64,000 bases of DNA from Theocolax elegans (lineage: Eukaryota; Arthropoda; Insecta; Hymenoptera; Cerocephalidae), in NCBI GenBank assembly GCA_026168455.1, contig CM047428.1, forward strand, positions 37,104,121 to 37,168,120, in the 5' to 3' direction. Under the pieces are notes generated by a model. It had not been told where the DNA came from, made no database searches, and saw only the letters and a program-made list of their open reading frames with translations. The translations under genes were made by a program, and so were the position numbers. Shown piece after piece: positions 1 through 12,006 of this stretch; positions within the stretch are counted from its first letter, which is position 1; each line of letters starts with the position of its first letter.

Positions 1-984
1 ATTATAAATTCATTTATAATCATTAATAATTTTTAAAACAAATTTTACGGAGCAAAAATTATAAACTCGGCAACAAAATTAACGCAACACATAATTTCGA
101 CCAAAAAAAGACGCAAATTGAAATCTTTAATTTAAGATGGTTGAACGTCATTTTCGAATCAACGCAACCTCTACTTACCTGATCTTGAAATTAAAAATAC
201 TTTTTTTAGCTATAGAATCGTAACTTTTCGCAGTGCGTCTGTGCGTTGGTGATTTTCTTTTTATTCTATTCAAAGCATATTAAAGTATCACTTTTCCTCT
301 TTAATTTGAGAAAAAATTTAACGCAATATGATTTTTTTTGTCAGTTTTGATCAAAATGATTTTACTTATCGTAGAACACGTATTTTAAAAATAATTTATA
401 CCGATCGAAAGGGAAAGTTTTAAGTTTGAAACCCTCAAAAAATCATGTTGGAGTAATGAAGGGCATGAAAGCAATTGAACACCAAAGACCGTGCGAAGCA
501 GCGCCCGAATCACTCGGTTTGCCCAGCCGCCGTAGTACTTGAACGGTGTAGATATGGTTAATTTATAAATAGTAAATAGATAATGATTATTTATTAAGAA
601 ATTTAGTATACGTAACAATTTCAAGTTGTTCAACTAGATTGACTATTGATTGCTAGATTTACTTTCTCGTAAAGATAACAGTTGTAAAGTTTCCAAGTTT
701 AAAAAACTTTTATTTATTCAGTCGAAAAAAGCAACTTTTAATGTTTAAAACGAAGTTGGAGAAATGAGGTGTTTGTTATTGACAAAATATCGTTATTAAT
801 AAAATCGCGAATGCTTATTTAAACACATCTTTTTTGGGTTATTGTCTAAAAAAATTAAAAGAAAAATTTGATTTTATCATTATCAACTCTACGTGGTAAA
901 ATCGCGATCTTAATAACTAATTTAAATTTAAAAAATTTATTTATATTAATGATTGAAACATTTTATTAAACTCTCAGTCGAGAT
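1..984. other. AT-rich sequence without recognisable gene
   Basis: AT-rich DNA with no motif I recognise. An 82-codon open frame on the minus strand (385-633) has no recognisable domain and looks like chance. I see nothing else supportable here. Confidence 0.6.
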
Positions 985-1224
985 AGTATTGTATGCAACG
1001 CATTTCAAAGATAGAATTATATGAAACGCTTCATTTGCGTAGCATTGTATGAAACTTTACAATAACAAAGCATTATATGAAACGTAATTTTCAAATAGCT
1101 TTTTATGCAATTGCATTTTGATATAGAATTATGTTGCACGAATTTTTCAAATAGCATAGTATGAAAGTTTTTTTGAAATAGCATTTTATTGTCTTGCCTC
1201 GCCGAAATAGCTTCTTATGAACAG
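985..1224 (+). repeat. Degenerate short tandem repeat
   Basis: About six diverged copies of a unit of roughly 25-40 bases with the core 'atagcattatatgaaacg' follow one another. The best copies are near 1010-1085 and 1140-1165. Copies differ in length and sequence, so this is an old array. It lies immediately outside the left arm of the large inverted-repeat structure that starts near 1225. Confidence 0.5.
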
Positions 1225-2120
1225 GAGCCGTCGACATTATTTAATAGGTATCGGAAAGAATAACCTTATAACTATAGGGTTCATAATGAACACCTCATAA
1301 AATGCGATAAAAATAAATTTGTTTATAGGGTTTTATAGGAATAAACGTGTAACATAAAAGAGCATAAAATAGTTTATCGGAGTATATCGGGTACACATTT
1401 ATATTTAAATATTTTGTACTTATATTTACCGGGCATTATAAGGATTTGCCGCTTTTTACGTACTTATATATCAATTCTATTTCACTTTAAAGCTTATAGT
1501 ATTTATAATGAAAAATCCGAACATGAATGAATTATCTATAGTTCTATTTCAGGTAATACAAAATGATATATTCTTAACAAGTGGATTTCTATCGGGATTT
1601 AACAGTTATTGTCTTATAGAGAATACAAAAATATAAGGTTAAATAGGGCGTTTCACTATAACGCCAAGTAACAGCTATATGACCTTACCAGCACATTTCA
1701 ATATTATATAACAACTTACCTGGTACCTTTATAGGGGTTTATGACGATTGACGCATGAAACGGGCGGCTTGCCTAACGCATCGTACCTGGCTTTGCCAGT
1801 CGAAAAAGTAACCGCTATTGAATCGCTTATCGCATTTTATGAGGTACTGCTGTATTTACTATTTACAACGAATAGGCATGTATCTGGATTACAAATAATT
1901 AATGATTTTGCATGATTGCAATTTATCGGGTTGAATAGGACATTTCACTATAAAGTCGAGCATTATTTATCCGAATCTACCGGTATATTCTAATATTGTC
2001 AAGCAACCTATGTGGTTCGTTTATGGGGTTTAATCAGTATTGTCACATAAATGAGCGGTTTAGTATTACAATAAACACGGAATAGTCGATTACATTTTTG
2101 GCGCGAAATTTGTATTTCTC
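1225..2120 (-). repeat. Left arm of a large diverged inverted repeat
   Basis: The reverse complement of this stretch aligns with 16020-17190. The clearest block is 1700-1890 against 16110-16275, sharing words such as 'gcctatt.gtt.taaata.taaatac' and 'catgcgtc' in the same order. The outer ends also resemble each other ('gaaagaataaccttataa' on the left, 'gaaaaaaccttataa' on the right read inward). The arms flank a macrosatellite, so they probably end one large non-autonomous DNA element. No coding capacity is visible and the exact termini are uncertain. Confidence 0.5.
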
Positions 2121-2129
2121 AAGTGGCTT

Positions 2130-4147
2130 TGGTGTTACTAAGAACACATAGAAATATTGTACAATTGAAATATTTTTTCTAAAAATAGGTTAATATGTTT
2201 TCATATTAGAAAAATAATGAAGTATAAACTTTATTACAAGAGAATGCTAAATAAAGAATACATACTAATTCCGTAACAAATTCTGAATTATTTTAAATGT
2301 TAACATCAATCATCGAATCATATAAAAGATTAACAAAATTGGATTACTTTATTGAAAATTAAATTTAATATTTCTTTTTGGTGTTTATTACTAGCTTACT
2401 GTAGAAAACCACTATCTTTACTTTCATGAAGAATAACATTGAAAAATATTTATAATTAAAGGGCACAAAATTAAGAATACCTGCAAGTGTCACTCGAGTC
2501 TGACAGTTATTTCTATAACCATTAATAAATCACTTAAAGATAGAAATATTTAAGATTTCTTTGATGTTTATTAGTAGGTTGTAATAAAAACTTCTATCAT
2601 TATATGCACGAAGAATATTAATGAAAAACATTTGAAACTAAAGGGCACAAAACTAAGAATACATAGAAATATTGTATAATTGAAATATTTTTTCTAATAG
2701 TCAGGTTACTATATTTAACTATTTGAAGAATAACGAAGCAAAACTCATCTAACCCTGTCAAAAATATACAACTATAAAAATAACTGGAAATACAGGTGTA
2801 AATCCATGTCATAATACAGCTGTATTGGATTTGCCTGGATTTATTAACTGGATTTACAGGTGTAAATCCATGTAATATTAAATGGATTTTTTAATTTTAC
2901 AAATGTTTTTTTATTTAGATTAACATACAACCTTTGATGGATTTTAAACGCAATTTACAGCGATATTATTATTAAGAAAGTGCCCCATTCGACAAATTAT
3001 CCATGTAATACAACTGTATTGGAGTGAGATTGCGTGGATTCATTAACTGGATTTACAGGTGTAAATCCATGTAATATTAAATGGATTTACAGGTACACAT
3101 CCACGTATTATTAAATGGATTTTTTAATTTTACGAATGTTTTTTCATTTAGATTAATTAATCTCATCGAAGGTTGTATGTTAATCTAAATAAAAAAACAT
3201 GTGTAAAATTAAAAAATCCATTTAATATTACATGGATTTACACCTGTAAATCCAGTTAATGAATCCACGCAATCTCACTCCAATACAGTTGTATTACATG
3301 GATAATTTGTCGAATGGGGCACTTTCTTAATAATAATATCGCTGTAAATTGCGTTTAAAATCCATCAAAGGTTGTATGTTAATCTAAATAAAAAAACATT
3401 TGTAAAATTAAAAAATCCATTTAATATTACATGGATTTACACCTGTAAATCCAGTTAATAAATCCAGGCAAATCCAATACAGCTGTATTATGACATGGAT
3501 TTACACCTGTATTTCCAGTTATTTTTACAGCTGTATATTTTTGACAGGGAACAAATGTATACTCATTAAAGAATACATACAAATGTATACAAATATTTTA
3601 CAAAGTTTACTTGCATCAGTCGTCATATAAGAATTATTATACTGGATAAGTTTATTGGAAATTACATTTAATATTTCTTTGTTGTTTATTAGTAGCATAC
3701 TGTAGACAACTTCGTTCTATACTTTCATGAAAAATAGCAATGAATAACATTTATAATTAATTAACAAAACTAAGACTACCTGCAAGTGTCACTCGAGTCT
3801 GACAGTTATTTCTATAACCATTACTAAAGTAGTTAAATATATAGGAATATTGAAATATTTGTTCTAAAAGTTCGGTTAATATTTTTTTTATTTTTAAAAA
3901 ATAATGAAGAATGAACGTTTATACAAGAGTATACTAATGAAAGAATACATATAAATGACGTTACACATTCTGAATTATTTTACAGAGTTTACTTGAATCA
4001 GTGAATCGTATAAGAATTATTATATTGGATAAGTTTATATAAAATAAGTTTAATAATTCTTTGATTTTTATTAGTAGCTTTATAATAGAAAACTTTTACC
4101 TTTACTTGCATGAAGATTAACAATAAAAAATATTTATAACTAAATAA
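2130..4147 (+). repeat. Macrosatellite array, left part
   Basis: Units of variable length (about 180-500 bases) repeat in direct orientation. Landmarks are 'cctgcaagtgtcactcgagtc' (2481, 3780), 'atgaagaataacaatgaaaaa' and 'gggcacaaaactaag'-type words. The array resumes at 15500 in the same orientation after a Helitron insertion, and it is also interrupted by a palindromic MITE (2753-3549). A 64-codon open frame on the minus strand (2618-2812) is part of the repeat and is not a credible gene. Confidence 0.7.
2753..3549. mobile_element. Palindromic MITE, 797 bp
   Basis: It begins CCCTGTCAAAAATATACA and ends with the complement TGTATATTTTTGACAGGG. Nearly the whole element is an inverted repeat with its centre near 3150. 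Each arm also repeats a module containing 'ggatttacaggtgtaaatcc', itself a palindrome. No coding region is present. Comparison with neighbouring macrosatellite units suggests only a 2 bp AA duplication at the insertion point, so I do not assign a superfamily. Confidence 0.8.
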
Positions 4148-4182
4148 TCTTCTTATTATAATTAAAATTTTTCCTCAAAAGT

Positions 4183-4216
4183 GTCTGGCGTCCGGCGTCC
4201 GGTGTCCGGCGTCCGA
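4183..4216 (+). repeat. Short ggcgtcc minisatellite
   Basis: Five to six imperfect copies of a 6-7 base unit (ggcgtcc/ggtgtcc) inside the 5' part of the Helitron. Confidence 0.7.
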
Positions 4217-4330
4217 CATTCACCATTGGGCGTCTTTTTATTATGTTTTATATATATGCATGTGTATAAGGGTAAGTGTGTTATGGTGAAGAGGTCAGGG
4301 TGAAGGTGAGGGTGGAGGGATAGGGATGGG

Positions 4331-4878
4331 GTCACGCTGACCACCTGGACAATCGTCTCCAGGAAGTGAAAATTTTTTTTGCAAATTCAAGTAGAAAGGC
4401 ATGTAGTCTTTCCTGTGAAGGATGTCAGGATTACCTGGAGGTTACCCTGACCACCTGGACATCGTCTCCAGGAAGTGAAAATTTTTTTTGCAAATTCAAG
4501 TAGAAAGGCATGTAGACTTTCCTGTGGAGGATGTCAGGATAACCTGGAGGTTACCCTGACCACCTGGACATCGTCTCCAGGAAGTGAAAATTTTTTTTGC
4601 AAATTCAAGTAGAAAGTCATGTAGACTTTCCTGTGGAGGATGTCAGGATAACCTGGAGGTTACCCTGACCACCTGGACATTGTCTCCAGGAAGTGAAAAT
4701 TTTTTTTGAAAATTCAAGTAGAAAGGCATGTAGTCTTTCCTGTGAAGGATGTCACGATTACCTAGAGGTTACCCTGACCACCTGGACATCGTCTCCAGGA
4801 AGTGAAAATTTTTTTTGCAAATTCAAGTAGAAAGGCATGTAGACTTTCCTGTGGAGGATGTCAGGATTACCTGGAGTT
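4331..4878 (+). repeat. 109 bp tandem array, five copies
   Basis: The landmark 'ccacctggac' recurs at 4341, 4451, 4560, 4669 and 4778, a period of 109-110 bases. Each unit contains a self-complementary pair, 'cctggac' and 'gtctccagg', and the block 'gaaaattttttttgcaaattc'. Copies are nearly identical, so the array is recent or homogenised. It ends exactly where the recognisable helicase reading frame begins (4874), so it replaced or displaced the 5' half of the Helitron gene. Confidence 0.9.
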
Positions 4879-5886
4879 ATGTCGAAATAATAAACCGTTT
4901 GGTGGTAAAATATTAGTAACATCTGGCGATTTTTGACAAACACTTCCTATAGTTCGATACGGAAATAGAACTCAAATATTAGAATCATGTGTAAAAAGTA
5001 GTTCTTTATGGCAATTATTTCAAAAACTTACATTAAATAATAATTTAAGATTGGTCAATTCAAACAGTATGTTTAAAACGTGGCTGTTAAATATTGGAGA
5101 AAATTAAAATATTACAAAATTTGAAATTGATAATAACTTTATAAAAATTCCTTCAGAATTTATTACATTTACTAATTTGATAGATGATATTTTTGGTAAT
5201 AAAATAAATATTGATGATTTACATACTCTTAAAGACAAAGTAATTTTTTCACCTATAAATAGTGATGTTTTAGCGATTAATAACGAAATAAATGAAAGAA
5301 TTGAAGGTGACGGTAAGATATAATTAAGCATTGATAGTATTACTAATGATGAAAATAATAAGTTGGATGAAACAATAACAATAGATTTTATAAATTCATT
5401 AATACCAAATGGTTTACCACCGCATAAATTAGTATTAAAAAAAGGAATAATCGTTATGTTACTTAGGAATTTGCATTTAGATGGAGGTTTATGTAATGGT
5501 ACCAGGCTCATGATTACAGAATTAAAACAGTACACTATATATGGAGAAATTATAACAGGTCAAATTTCAGGACAAATTGTGATGATTCCAAGAATAGATT
5601 TATGTCCATCAAAAGGATGATATACCTTTCGATATGGTTAGACGACAATTTCCTATTAGACCAAGTTTCGCTATGACCATAAATAAAGCACAAGGTCAAT
5701 CATTTAAAAAAGTAGGTCTATATTTACCAAGACCTGTATTTAGTCATGGTCAATTATATGTTGCATTATCAAGAGTTACAGATGAACAAATCTAAAAATA
5801 AAATTTTCGAAATCGTCAATGATACCCACTAATACAGAAGGAGATATACTTAATATAAATGAGAGTAATTTAAATAATAATGTAAT
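4874..5886 (+). pseudogene. Helitron helicase pseudogene, main part
   Basis: Conceptual translation matches the C-terminal half of Helitron PIF1-like helicases. A PFGGK block and a 'SGDF*Q' block stand for the family's GDFRQ motif, with CGA mutated to TGA near 4933. Then come a long middle region, MLLRNL, GLCNGTRL and an IPRI motif (5363-5620). A frameshift near 5618 moves on to [20 protein letters not shown], the S/T-rich helicase motif, and LYVALSRV. Further stops lie at 5106, 5322 and 5794. The Rep nickase and the helicase N-terminus are absent. The frame is cut by the copia insertion at 5887, and the final codons are found at 14111-14161. Confidence 0.85.
5882..5886. repeat. Target-site duplication GTAAT, left
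   Basis: Five bases directly before the 5' LTR, identical to the five directly after the 3' LTR (14111-14115). Five base pairs is the usual length for Ty1/copia. Confidence 0.9.
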
Positions 5887-7349
5887 TGTTGGAATTGCGA
5901 TCGGCCCTTCTGTCGATTTCCCCCCACCACCTTAAGACAATAGAAGAGCACGGTGTCCGTCGGAGGACTTACTCTCTGCTCGGCTGCCGATCCGTGCAGA
6001 TCACATACGATGCACCCGCGAACTACGTTTATAATTATATTCTTATATATCTATTATAACGGGCGCGTGTTCTTAAACACGATCGCGATAGCCCGTAAAC
6101 TCGAAAACCGCGTAATTAAGTGATTACGCGCGATCGCGCAACGTCGCGAAGGGCCGCGAGACACCGAGTCTAGGCAGTCCGTTACAAGCCGTATCGACGA
6201 GCGGTCGTGATTCACGTAGAGAAAGAGCGGAAGCCGTAAGAGAGACGAGACGTGCGACGAGATCGAGAGCGAGAGTGAACGAGGTGAGTCGAGGCCGCTC
6301 CCGGAGAACAAGCCGTTCTGAGGACACGGGTCTGCTCATCTCCAGGACGGATAGCCGCCCGGGACGACTTGCACTCGTCGAAGATTTGCGAGATAGAGAG
6401 AGAGAGAGAACGGGATTAAGAATAGCCGTTTCGCCGGCGCATTCCTGCGCACCAAGTGAGTTGTTTACAACTTGGATCGTGTGGCATCGACTTCTTCCGG
6501 GAAGAGCGAGACGCAGTGCAGCAAGCACTGTCGGTTCGAGGGCGCGATTCGCCCAACCAGGCTTCCTCGCGCACGCGGCTAGGTAGATCGGTAACTCGGG
6601 TTACCCGATTCCCCGCGTATTCCCCGTGGGACGCAGGAGCGCACGAGCGCGTGCGCGCGTGTGGATATAGCCGCGACCGGGCCGTCGCGATTGCCTGCGC
6701 GCCGTCGAGGTTACGCGTTATTTTACCGTAGTTCGTAGATGATTCTTATTCCTATACAACCCAGTATTTGTTAATTGTTTGACACCGTGCGTTATTAAGC
6801 GCTACCAAGCGCCTGTACATCTTTTGTAAATGTTATTGTAAATATTCGCCCGTAATAGATTTAATCATAAATTATCATTCTCTCTCGCTGTAATTTGAGT
6901 ACCCCGTATCCACCTATCCCGCTTACCCAGCCGCCTCCGCGGGCGCGACAACACTTCCGTTGTCGCGCATCCTGAGCGGCCGAGCCTCGTGTTCCTCTAC
7001 GGGCACGAGCAACCAGAAGCACTCGTCCTTCCTGTTGCTTCCTTAAGTCTACCCGAGTGCAACTCGGATCCGACGATTCTCCACGCGGCGGAGAGTCGTC
7101 ATCGTTGTTAACAGCGCATCATCACCGAGGTACCGCGGTTGCACCACGGCTAAAGCCCGTGCGCGGTATCGCGGCATCGCAGAACACAGCAGCGTGGCGC
7201 GAGGCCCGCGCAGGTAAGTTCTCGCCTTGAAAGCGGTGCTCGACGAGGAGCATACGCTAGAATCGCCCCATTACACTATATAATAAATATTAAAGTGAAG
7301 TGAATTAGTGAGACGAGTTTTATTGCTGCCTTCACCCAATCATCCATCA
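5887..7349 (+). repeat. Copia 5' LTR, carrying an inserted solo LTR
   Basis: Without the insertion at 6055-7279 this LTR is 238 bases and matches the 229-base 3' LTR almost base for base. The 5' copy has nine extra bases after 'gagcacggt' (about 5967). It starts TGTTGGAATTGCGATCGGCC and ends CATCCATCA. No obvious primer-binding site complementary to a tRNA I know follows directly (gcccaccaccgcttcc). Confidence 0.9.
6055..7275 (+). mobile_element. GC-rich solo LTR inside the copia LTR
   Basis: A 1221 bp GC-rich segment present in the 5' but not the 3' copia LTR. It is flanked by CTAT on both sides (6051-6054 and 7276-7279), a 4 bp duplication. Its ends read TATAACGGG…CCATTACA, close to the TGTAAC…TTACA ends of many gypsy and BEL LTRs with one change. 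The structure therefore fits a solo LTR left by LTR-LTR recombination. The open frames of 85-134 codons it contains on both strands are by-products of high GC content. Confidence 0.75.
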
Positions 7350-8620
7350 GGCCCACCACCGCTTCCATTTTCGCAGGGAATTCAGAGAAGGTTCTTCTTT
7401 TAGGTAAGAGACGTGCATAACCAGGATATCAGAAGAAGGAGAGAAGACGATGAGCAGCATCACCAAGGGTAGGTGGAAATATTAATAAAGTGAAGTGAAA
7501 ATCGATTTGATAGCGACGCGGTGATTTGTGTTTAAAACGATATCGTTGTGCGATGCGATCTTAGACAGACAAGTTATGCAAATTCACCGGCCGGTATTCA
7601 TGGTTTATTAATTTTATTAATTTATTTATTAATCTATTATTAATCTTGTGTGGATGCGATGAGAAAAGCCTAGATGCGAAAAATTGTGAGTGTGATGAGA
7701 AAAAATGTTCATAGACACGTTTGTCTTTTGTTCGAAAAATTCGTGGAATAGGACCTTGGAAAGGTCAGAGCGCGGCATTTGTTTGTACCGGGTATTGCAT
7801 GCGGCGGGAACACGTGAGCGACGAAGTAGGAATAGCAGAGCGAGAGTGCGAGTGAGAAGGAGAGCGTGAGTGCGAGTTAGAAGGAGAGCGCAAGGCGGGA
7901 GCGGCCGAACGAGCTCGGGAACACTCGAGAAAGAGAGAGAAGGGCGAGTACGGGAGAAGGGCGTGTACGGGAGAAGCGCGAGTTCGGGCGCGCGCGAAGT
8001 GGGAAAGAGAGCGGAGACGCGTACTTACGTAGTAGGGAAACGAGCGAGACTAGGTGAGCGCGGAGCGGGGCGTTCTCGATGCAAAGAAGCGCGAAGTATG
8101 GTAGACAAAAAGCTAGATAGGCAGGATCTTGCACGCTAATTTCGGATCAGCTGATCTTCCTTTTCTTTTCTTTTCTTTTTCCTCTTTCTCGTACCGCATG
8201 CGATACAATATCGGTCCAACAAATGTCTAAGCAACTTTAAAAGGATATTAAGTAAAAGTTAACGTTAACAAAGTGATGCGCTTATTAAAATGAGAATTGA
8301 CATGAGAAGAGTTTCCCCGGGCAGAAGGTTGGTCTAGACCTTCTTGAAAAGCAAATAATTTTCACAACAGAATCCGGATTCACATGTACCCTGTGTACAT
8401 AATAAATAATAATTATTAAAGTGGTTTAAAAGTTGCATTCATCGGCACAGCTGGTCTGCTGATGTGCTGCAGGCGTCGTACGTTCTCGCAGTGCATTAGT
8501 AGGGATGTGGTTGGCTACACTTTGTTTTCAAGTGTTAGTTGGCTACATTCGCTGATGGTTTAACCGCTTTGTGTTCGAGAGGTTGAACCATCAGCTGATT
8601 GCGATACATGTTTTTCAGAT
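7350..8620 (+). other. Copia leader region, noncoding
   Basis: Long leader between the 5' LTR and the first gag codon. A copy of the LTR-end motif (attaataaagtgaagtga, near 7482) occurs here, and 7860-8100 is GC- and purine-rich. A pyrimidine tract (8157-8190) and 'tgtttttcag' just before the gag ATG look like a 3' splice site, and GTAGGT at 7469 could be a donor. A spliced gag message is possible but is inference. Open frames here (for example 7870-8139) are low-complexity. Confidence 0.5.
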
Positions 8621-10503
8621 ATGGATCACCTATCAGGAGATCAGATTTGAGTGGTATCTGAAGCAATCAAGGCTAGGCGCAATAAAAGGGAAGTACTGAC
8701 CATTCCGGTCAAAAACCAGCTAATTACTTACCCCTCTACCGAATTAGGCAATTTAGTAAAATCTGAAATGATTAAATAGGATTTGAATGATGCGAAAGAG
8801 ATGGGTTTTACAAGCGATGAGTTGAACGATGATGCGTTTGAGGTTGGCAGAGATGATGATTTGGTGATGGGCAGAGATATTGAATGCGAAACGGACTCTG
8901 AGATGAGCGATAAACGAGATTCGATAATAAACGAGAAGCGAAATTTCAGATAAGCGAATGTGTTAAATAAAAATGCGCCGTTGATTATTGCTGATGAAAA
9001 ATGCAACATAAGCATGCGAATTAAAAACAAAACTAAATTGCCTAATATTAAAAGAGATGATTTTTCAGATGAGATGGATGAGACGAGAAATGTGATGGAA
9101 AGAGTCACTCAAGTTATTGAGGAGAAATAAAATCTGTTGCGAATTTGAGGATCCGGGTAGACATGGTGGTCACGGACATAAACAATTTCTTTGATTCAAT
9201 GACGGGACGCGACATATCACAACAAAACAACTTGAGAGAAAATATTGATGAGAAGCGCAACCTCAACGATGAGATGAGACGAATGTGTTCGGAGATGAGA
9301 GGATGCATTCGTGAAGGACGAGAGGTGTTAAGCGAAATGAAAGAGGTAAGAGATGAGTTTTATGATAATAATGAAAATTATTTTGAAGATATTGCACATA
9401 ATTCGACGGAAAATTCGGGGCATGACGTTATATCGAAAGCGGATATAATAAAATTAATTAGATCGGAATTAGAGAAAGAAAATAATTCGGAAACTAAAAA
9501 TTTTAACAAATCGAATGACATGAGTGAGTTTAAAGACGCGATTAAATTACTGAATATGAGAGATTCGTGTACAAAGAGAGATTATAAATTATCGGTACAA
9601 ATGAAATACGAACTGTTTATGGATTACTTTACTTCGGAATTAATTGCCTTGGATTTAATGTACATTATTGATGAAAACTCTGAAAAACGAGATGCGACGG
9701 AAAGAGAAATGTTAACGCGAGATCAGTTTAAAGTCAGCGATAATTTAATAAATCGTATCGATCAAAATTATCATGCCAAATTAATTGATATTAAAAACCC
9801 GAAAGAGATGCTGGAAAAAATTAAGGAAATTAAGAGATGTGAATGTAGTTTATCGTCTGTTAACTTAAGGAAACAGTTGTATTCTTTGGTGTTCAAACGT
9901 AAAGAGAGAGTGTCAGTTTTCGTTGATAAATTTGATGAGATAATAAGAACACATAATAATATTCCTCATACTCAGCCGTTTGTTGAATCTGAGATTCGTG
10001 ATGCCTTTTATAATGCAATAGTACGAGAAGTGCCACAGATTCACGAACTTAATTTTGTGAACAAAAACGCGACGGGTAAGGATCTAAATTATAATCAATT
10101 AAAAACATTTCTTTTACAGCATGAAGCGATGAGGAAGGGAAGCGGAGGTGCGACAGTGAGCACTAGTGTGGAGCCTAGAGTAGCTCTGGCTGTCGCACAA
10201 ATAGAAGGGATGCGTTGCTACGAGTGTCACGCATATGGGCATATTAGTCGTGACTGTCCCAGGAAAAACTCGGAAGAAAAATTGTGCTACAATTATAGGC
10301 AATTATCACGGGACCATAAGGCCGAGAATTGCCCAAATCCCAGCACAAGAGATGCGAGCAACGAGAGACGTGGAAGAGGACGCGGTATTATAAGGTATGC
10401 GAGATTTAACCAAGAAAATCGAACTCTTGGTTACAAAAGACAATTTGGAAGTGATGAGAGAAATGTGAGAGATGCGCAAACAAAATTCCAGAGGCAAGCT
10501 TAA
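8621..10503 (+). pseudogene. gag: Copia gag pseudogene with CCHC zinc knuckle
   Basis: The frame opens with ATG at 8621 (MDHLSGDQI) directly after a splice-acceptor-like sequence. In-frame stops follow at 8648, 8777, 8951 and 9127. A frameshift then leads into a 452-codon open stretch (9145-10503) that is charged and probably coiled-coil in its first 150 residues. A CCHC zinc knuckle, CYECHAYGHISRDC, lies near residue 357, and a second, damaged knuckle follows in which the second cysteine is tyrosine (CYNY…H…C). Gag would package the RNA in virus-like particles. An arginine/glycine-rich tail follows the knuckles. Knuckles and position upstream of a copia-order pol support the call. Confidence 0.85.
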
Positions 10504-10960
10504 AATCGGAGGGAGCGGGATGCGTAGATATTAAAACGGGAAAGAATAGAATTTTAACCTTAAATAATGTGATGTGCGCGGAATCATTGTCGGAAAATTT
10601 GCAATCCTTAGGAAAATTTGTAGACAAGGGACTAGGCATTTATTTGGATAATAAGAGAGTAGAGATATTTGATCCCATTTCGAATTAAACTTTTCTGACT
10701 GGAATATACGACAAAACCATACTGGTTGGTTGAAGTCGAAATAGAAAAGCGAAGCGATAGTTTAAAATCAAGTTCGGAAAAATTCAATTGTATACCAATT
10801 GCGTACCTTCTAACCAGAAGCAAAATTAAACAGACTCCTGATGTAAAATTAAATGAAATCCAAGAAATCGAATCCCAGTCAGAAATTAAGAATAAAAGTG
10901 ACGTGCTGAAAAGTCGGTTTAAGCTTTGAAACAACAGTGACAGATAGAAAACTGCATAAC
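10504..10960 (+). pseudogene. Remnant of protease to pre-integrase region
   Basis: Fragments read 'ILTLNNVMCAESLSENL' and 'GKFVDKGLGIYL', matching the segment between aspartic protease and integrase in copia polyproteins. The protease active-site motif (D-S/T-G) is not found between gag and this block, so the N-terminal part of the protease is deleted or beyond recognition. A stop at 10686 and frame changes break the rest. Confidence 0.65.
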
Positions 10961-11001
10961 CTTAACAAACTAACTATAAACCCTGATAAAAAAAATGAGA
11001 T

Positions 11002-11990
11002 GTGAAAAAGAAATTGATAGCGACACAGAATTTACCTGTCCAATCGAATAAGTCAATGTTATGGCATGTGAGAATGGCTCATGCCTTTTTAAATTATCTG
11101 AGAAACTTGCAGAAGAGATTTCCTGATTTTAAGAAATTGAGTGATGTGAAATTTGATAGTTCCGTGCATGAATGCGAAGTGTGTAGAATGACTAAAATAA
11201 ACAGATTGCCTTTCAATGAGATGAGGATGAGAGCATCTGTTCAATTACAAATAATTCATTCGGACATAATGGGCCCGATAAGTCCGAAATCACACCCAAA
11301 GGGATATCGCTTTATTTCTGTATTTGTAGATGATTATTCCCGATTAGCTCAGGCATATTCCATGAAATTTAAAATAATACAGGATTGTGTCTTGATCAGT
11401 TTGTTAAAACTTCGAGAAATTTACTTGGACGAGACGCGAAAGTCTGTTATTTAAGATCAGATCAGAGCACAGAATTTACGGGAGGCGATACAATTAAAGT
11501 ACTCGAAACACTCGGAGCTGAATTGTAGTTGGTATGTTCTGATACTCCTCAGTACAATGGAGTGGCTGAGAGATTCAATCAGACTATTCAGAAGAAAGTA
11601 AGAGCGCTAATGTTTGATTCTAAATTTCCAGAAAATATGAGGGACTTGGTTTTTGGGTGCTGCTGTTTATGCTTACAATAGAACTGCGCACAAGTCAAAT
11701 AAGATGGTTTCTCCTTTGGAAAAATTCAACACAAATTATACCGTGAATTTAAAACAATTTAGGCGTTTCGGTTGCATGTAAAGATTCAGAGGAAAATAGG
11801 TCCTAAGTTTGGACAGATTGCAATACCAAGTTTTCTTGTTGGATACAAAGCCACCGGTTATGTCTTGTTCAAACCAGATCAGAATAGATTTTTTGAAAGT
11901 CGAGATGTGAGATTCAATGAAAAATTGTTTTTGGTGACAGATTCACAAAGAATCAAATACAAGACTGGGACAATAATTTTGAAAAGGTAA
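11002..11990 (+). pseudogene. Copia integrase pseudogene
   Basis: The zinc-binding H…H/C…C motif is visible as WHVRMAH and CEVCRMTK. The catalytic core follows: first aspartate in IIHSDIMGP, then VDDYSR. After a frameshift near 11425 come the second aspartate in LRSDQSTEFTGG and the glutamate in [11 protein letters not shown] (about 11555-11580). A stop lies at 11527. More frameshifts near 11640 and 11780 lead to the C-terminal FLVGYKATGYVLFKP block (11835-11880). The enzyme would insert cDNA into the genome. Placement before reverse transcriptase is the hallmark of Ty1/copia rather than gypsy or BEL. Confidence 0.88.
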
Positions 11991-12006
11991 CAACGAGAAG
12001 TGGTTC

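Noticed and set aside
385..633. 82-codon minus-strand frame
   Set aside because: No domain, AT-driven composition, no supporting signals.
6054..6731. Overlapping open frames of 85-134 codons on both strands
   Set aside because: They lie in a GC-rich solo LTR, overlap each other on both strands and contain no recognisable domain.
8645..8665. TGGTATCTGAAGC as the copia primer-binding site
   Set aside because: It resembles the initiator-tRNA site TGGTATCAGAGC but lies 1.3 kb from the LTR inside the gag frame.
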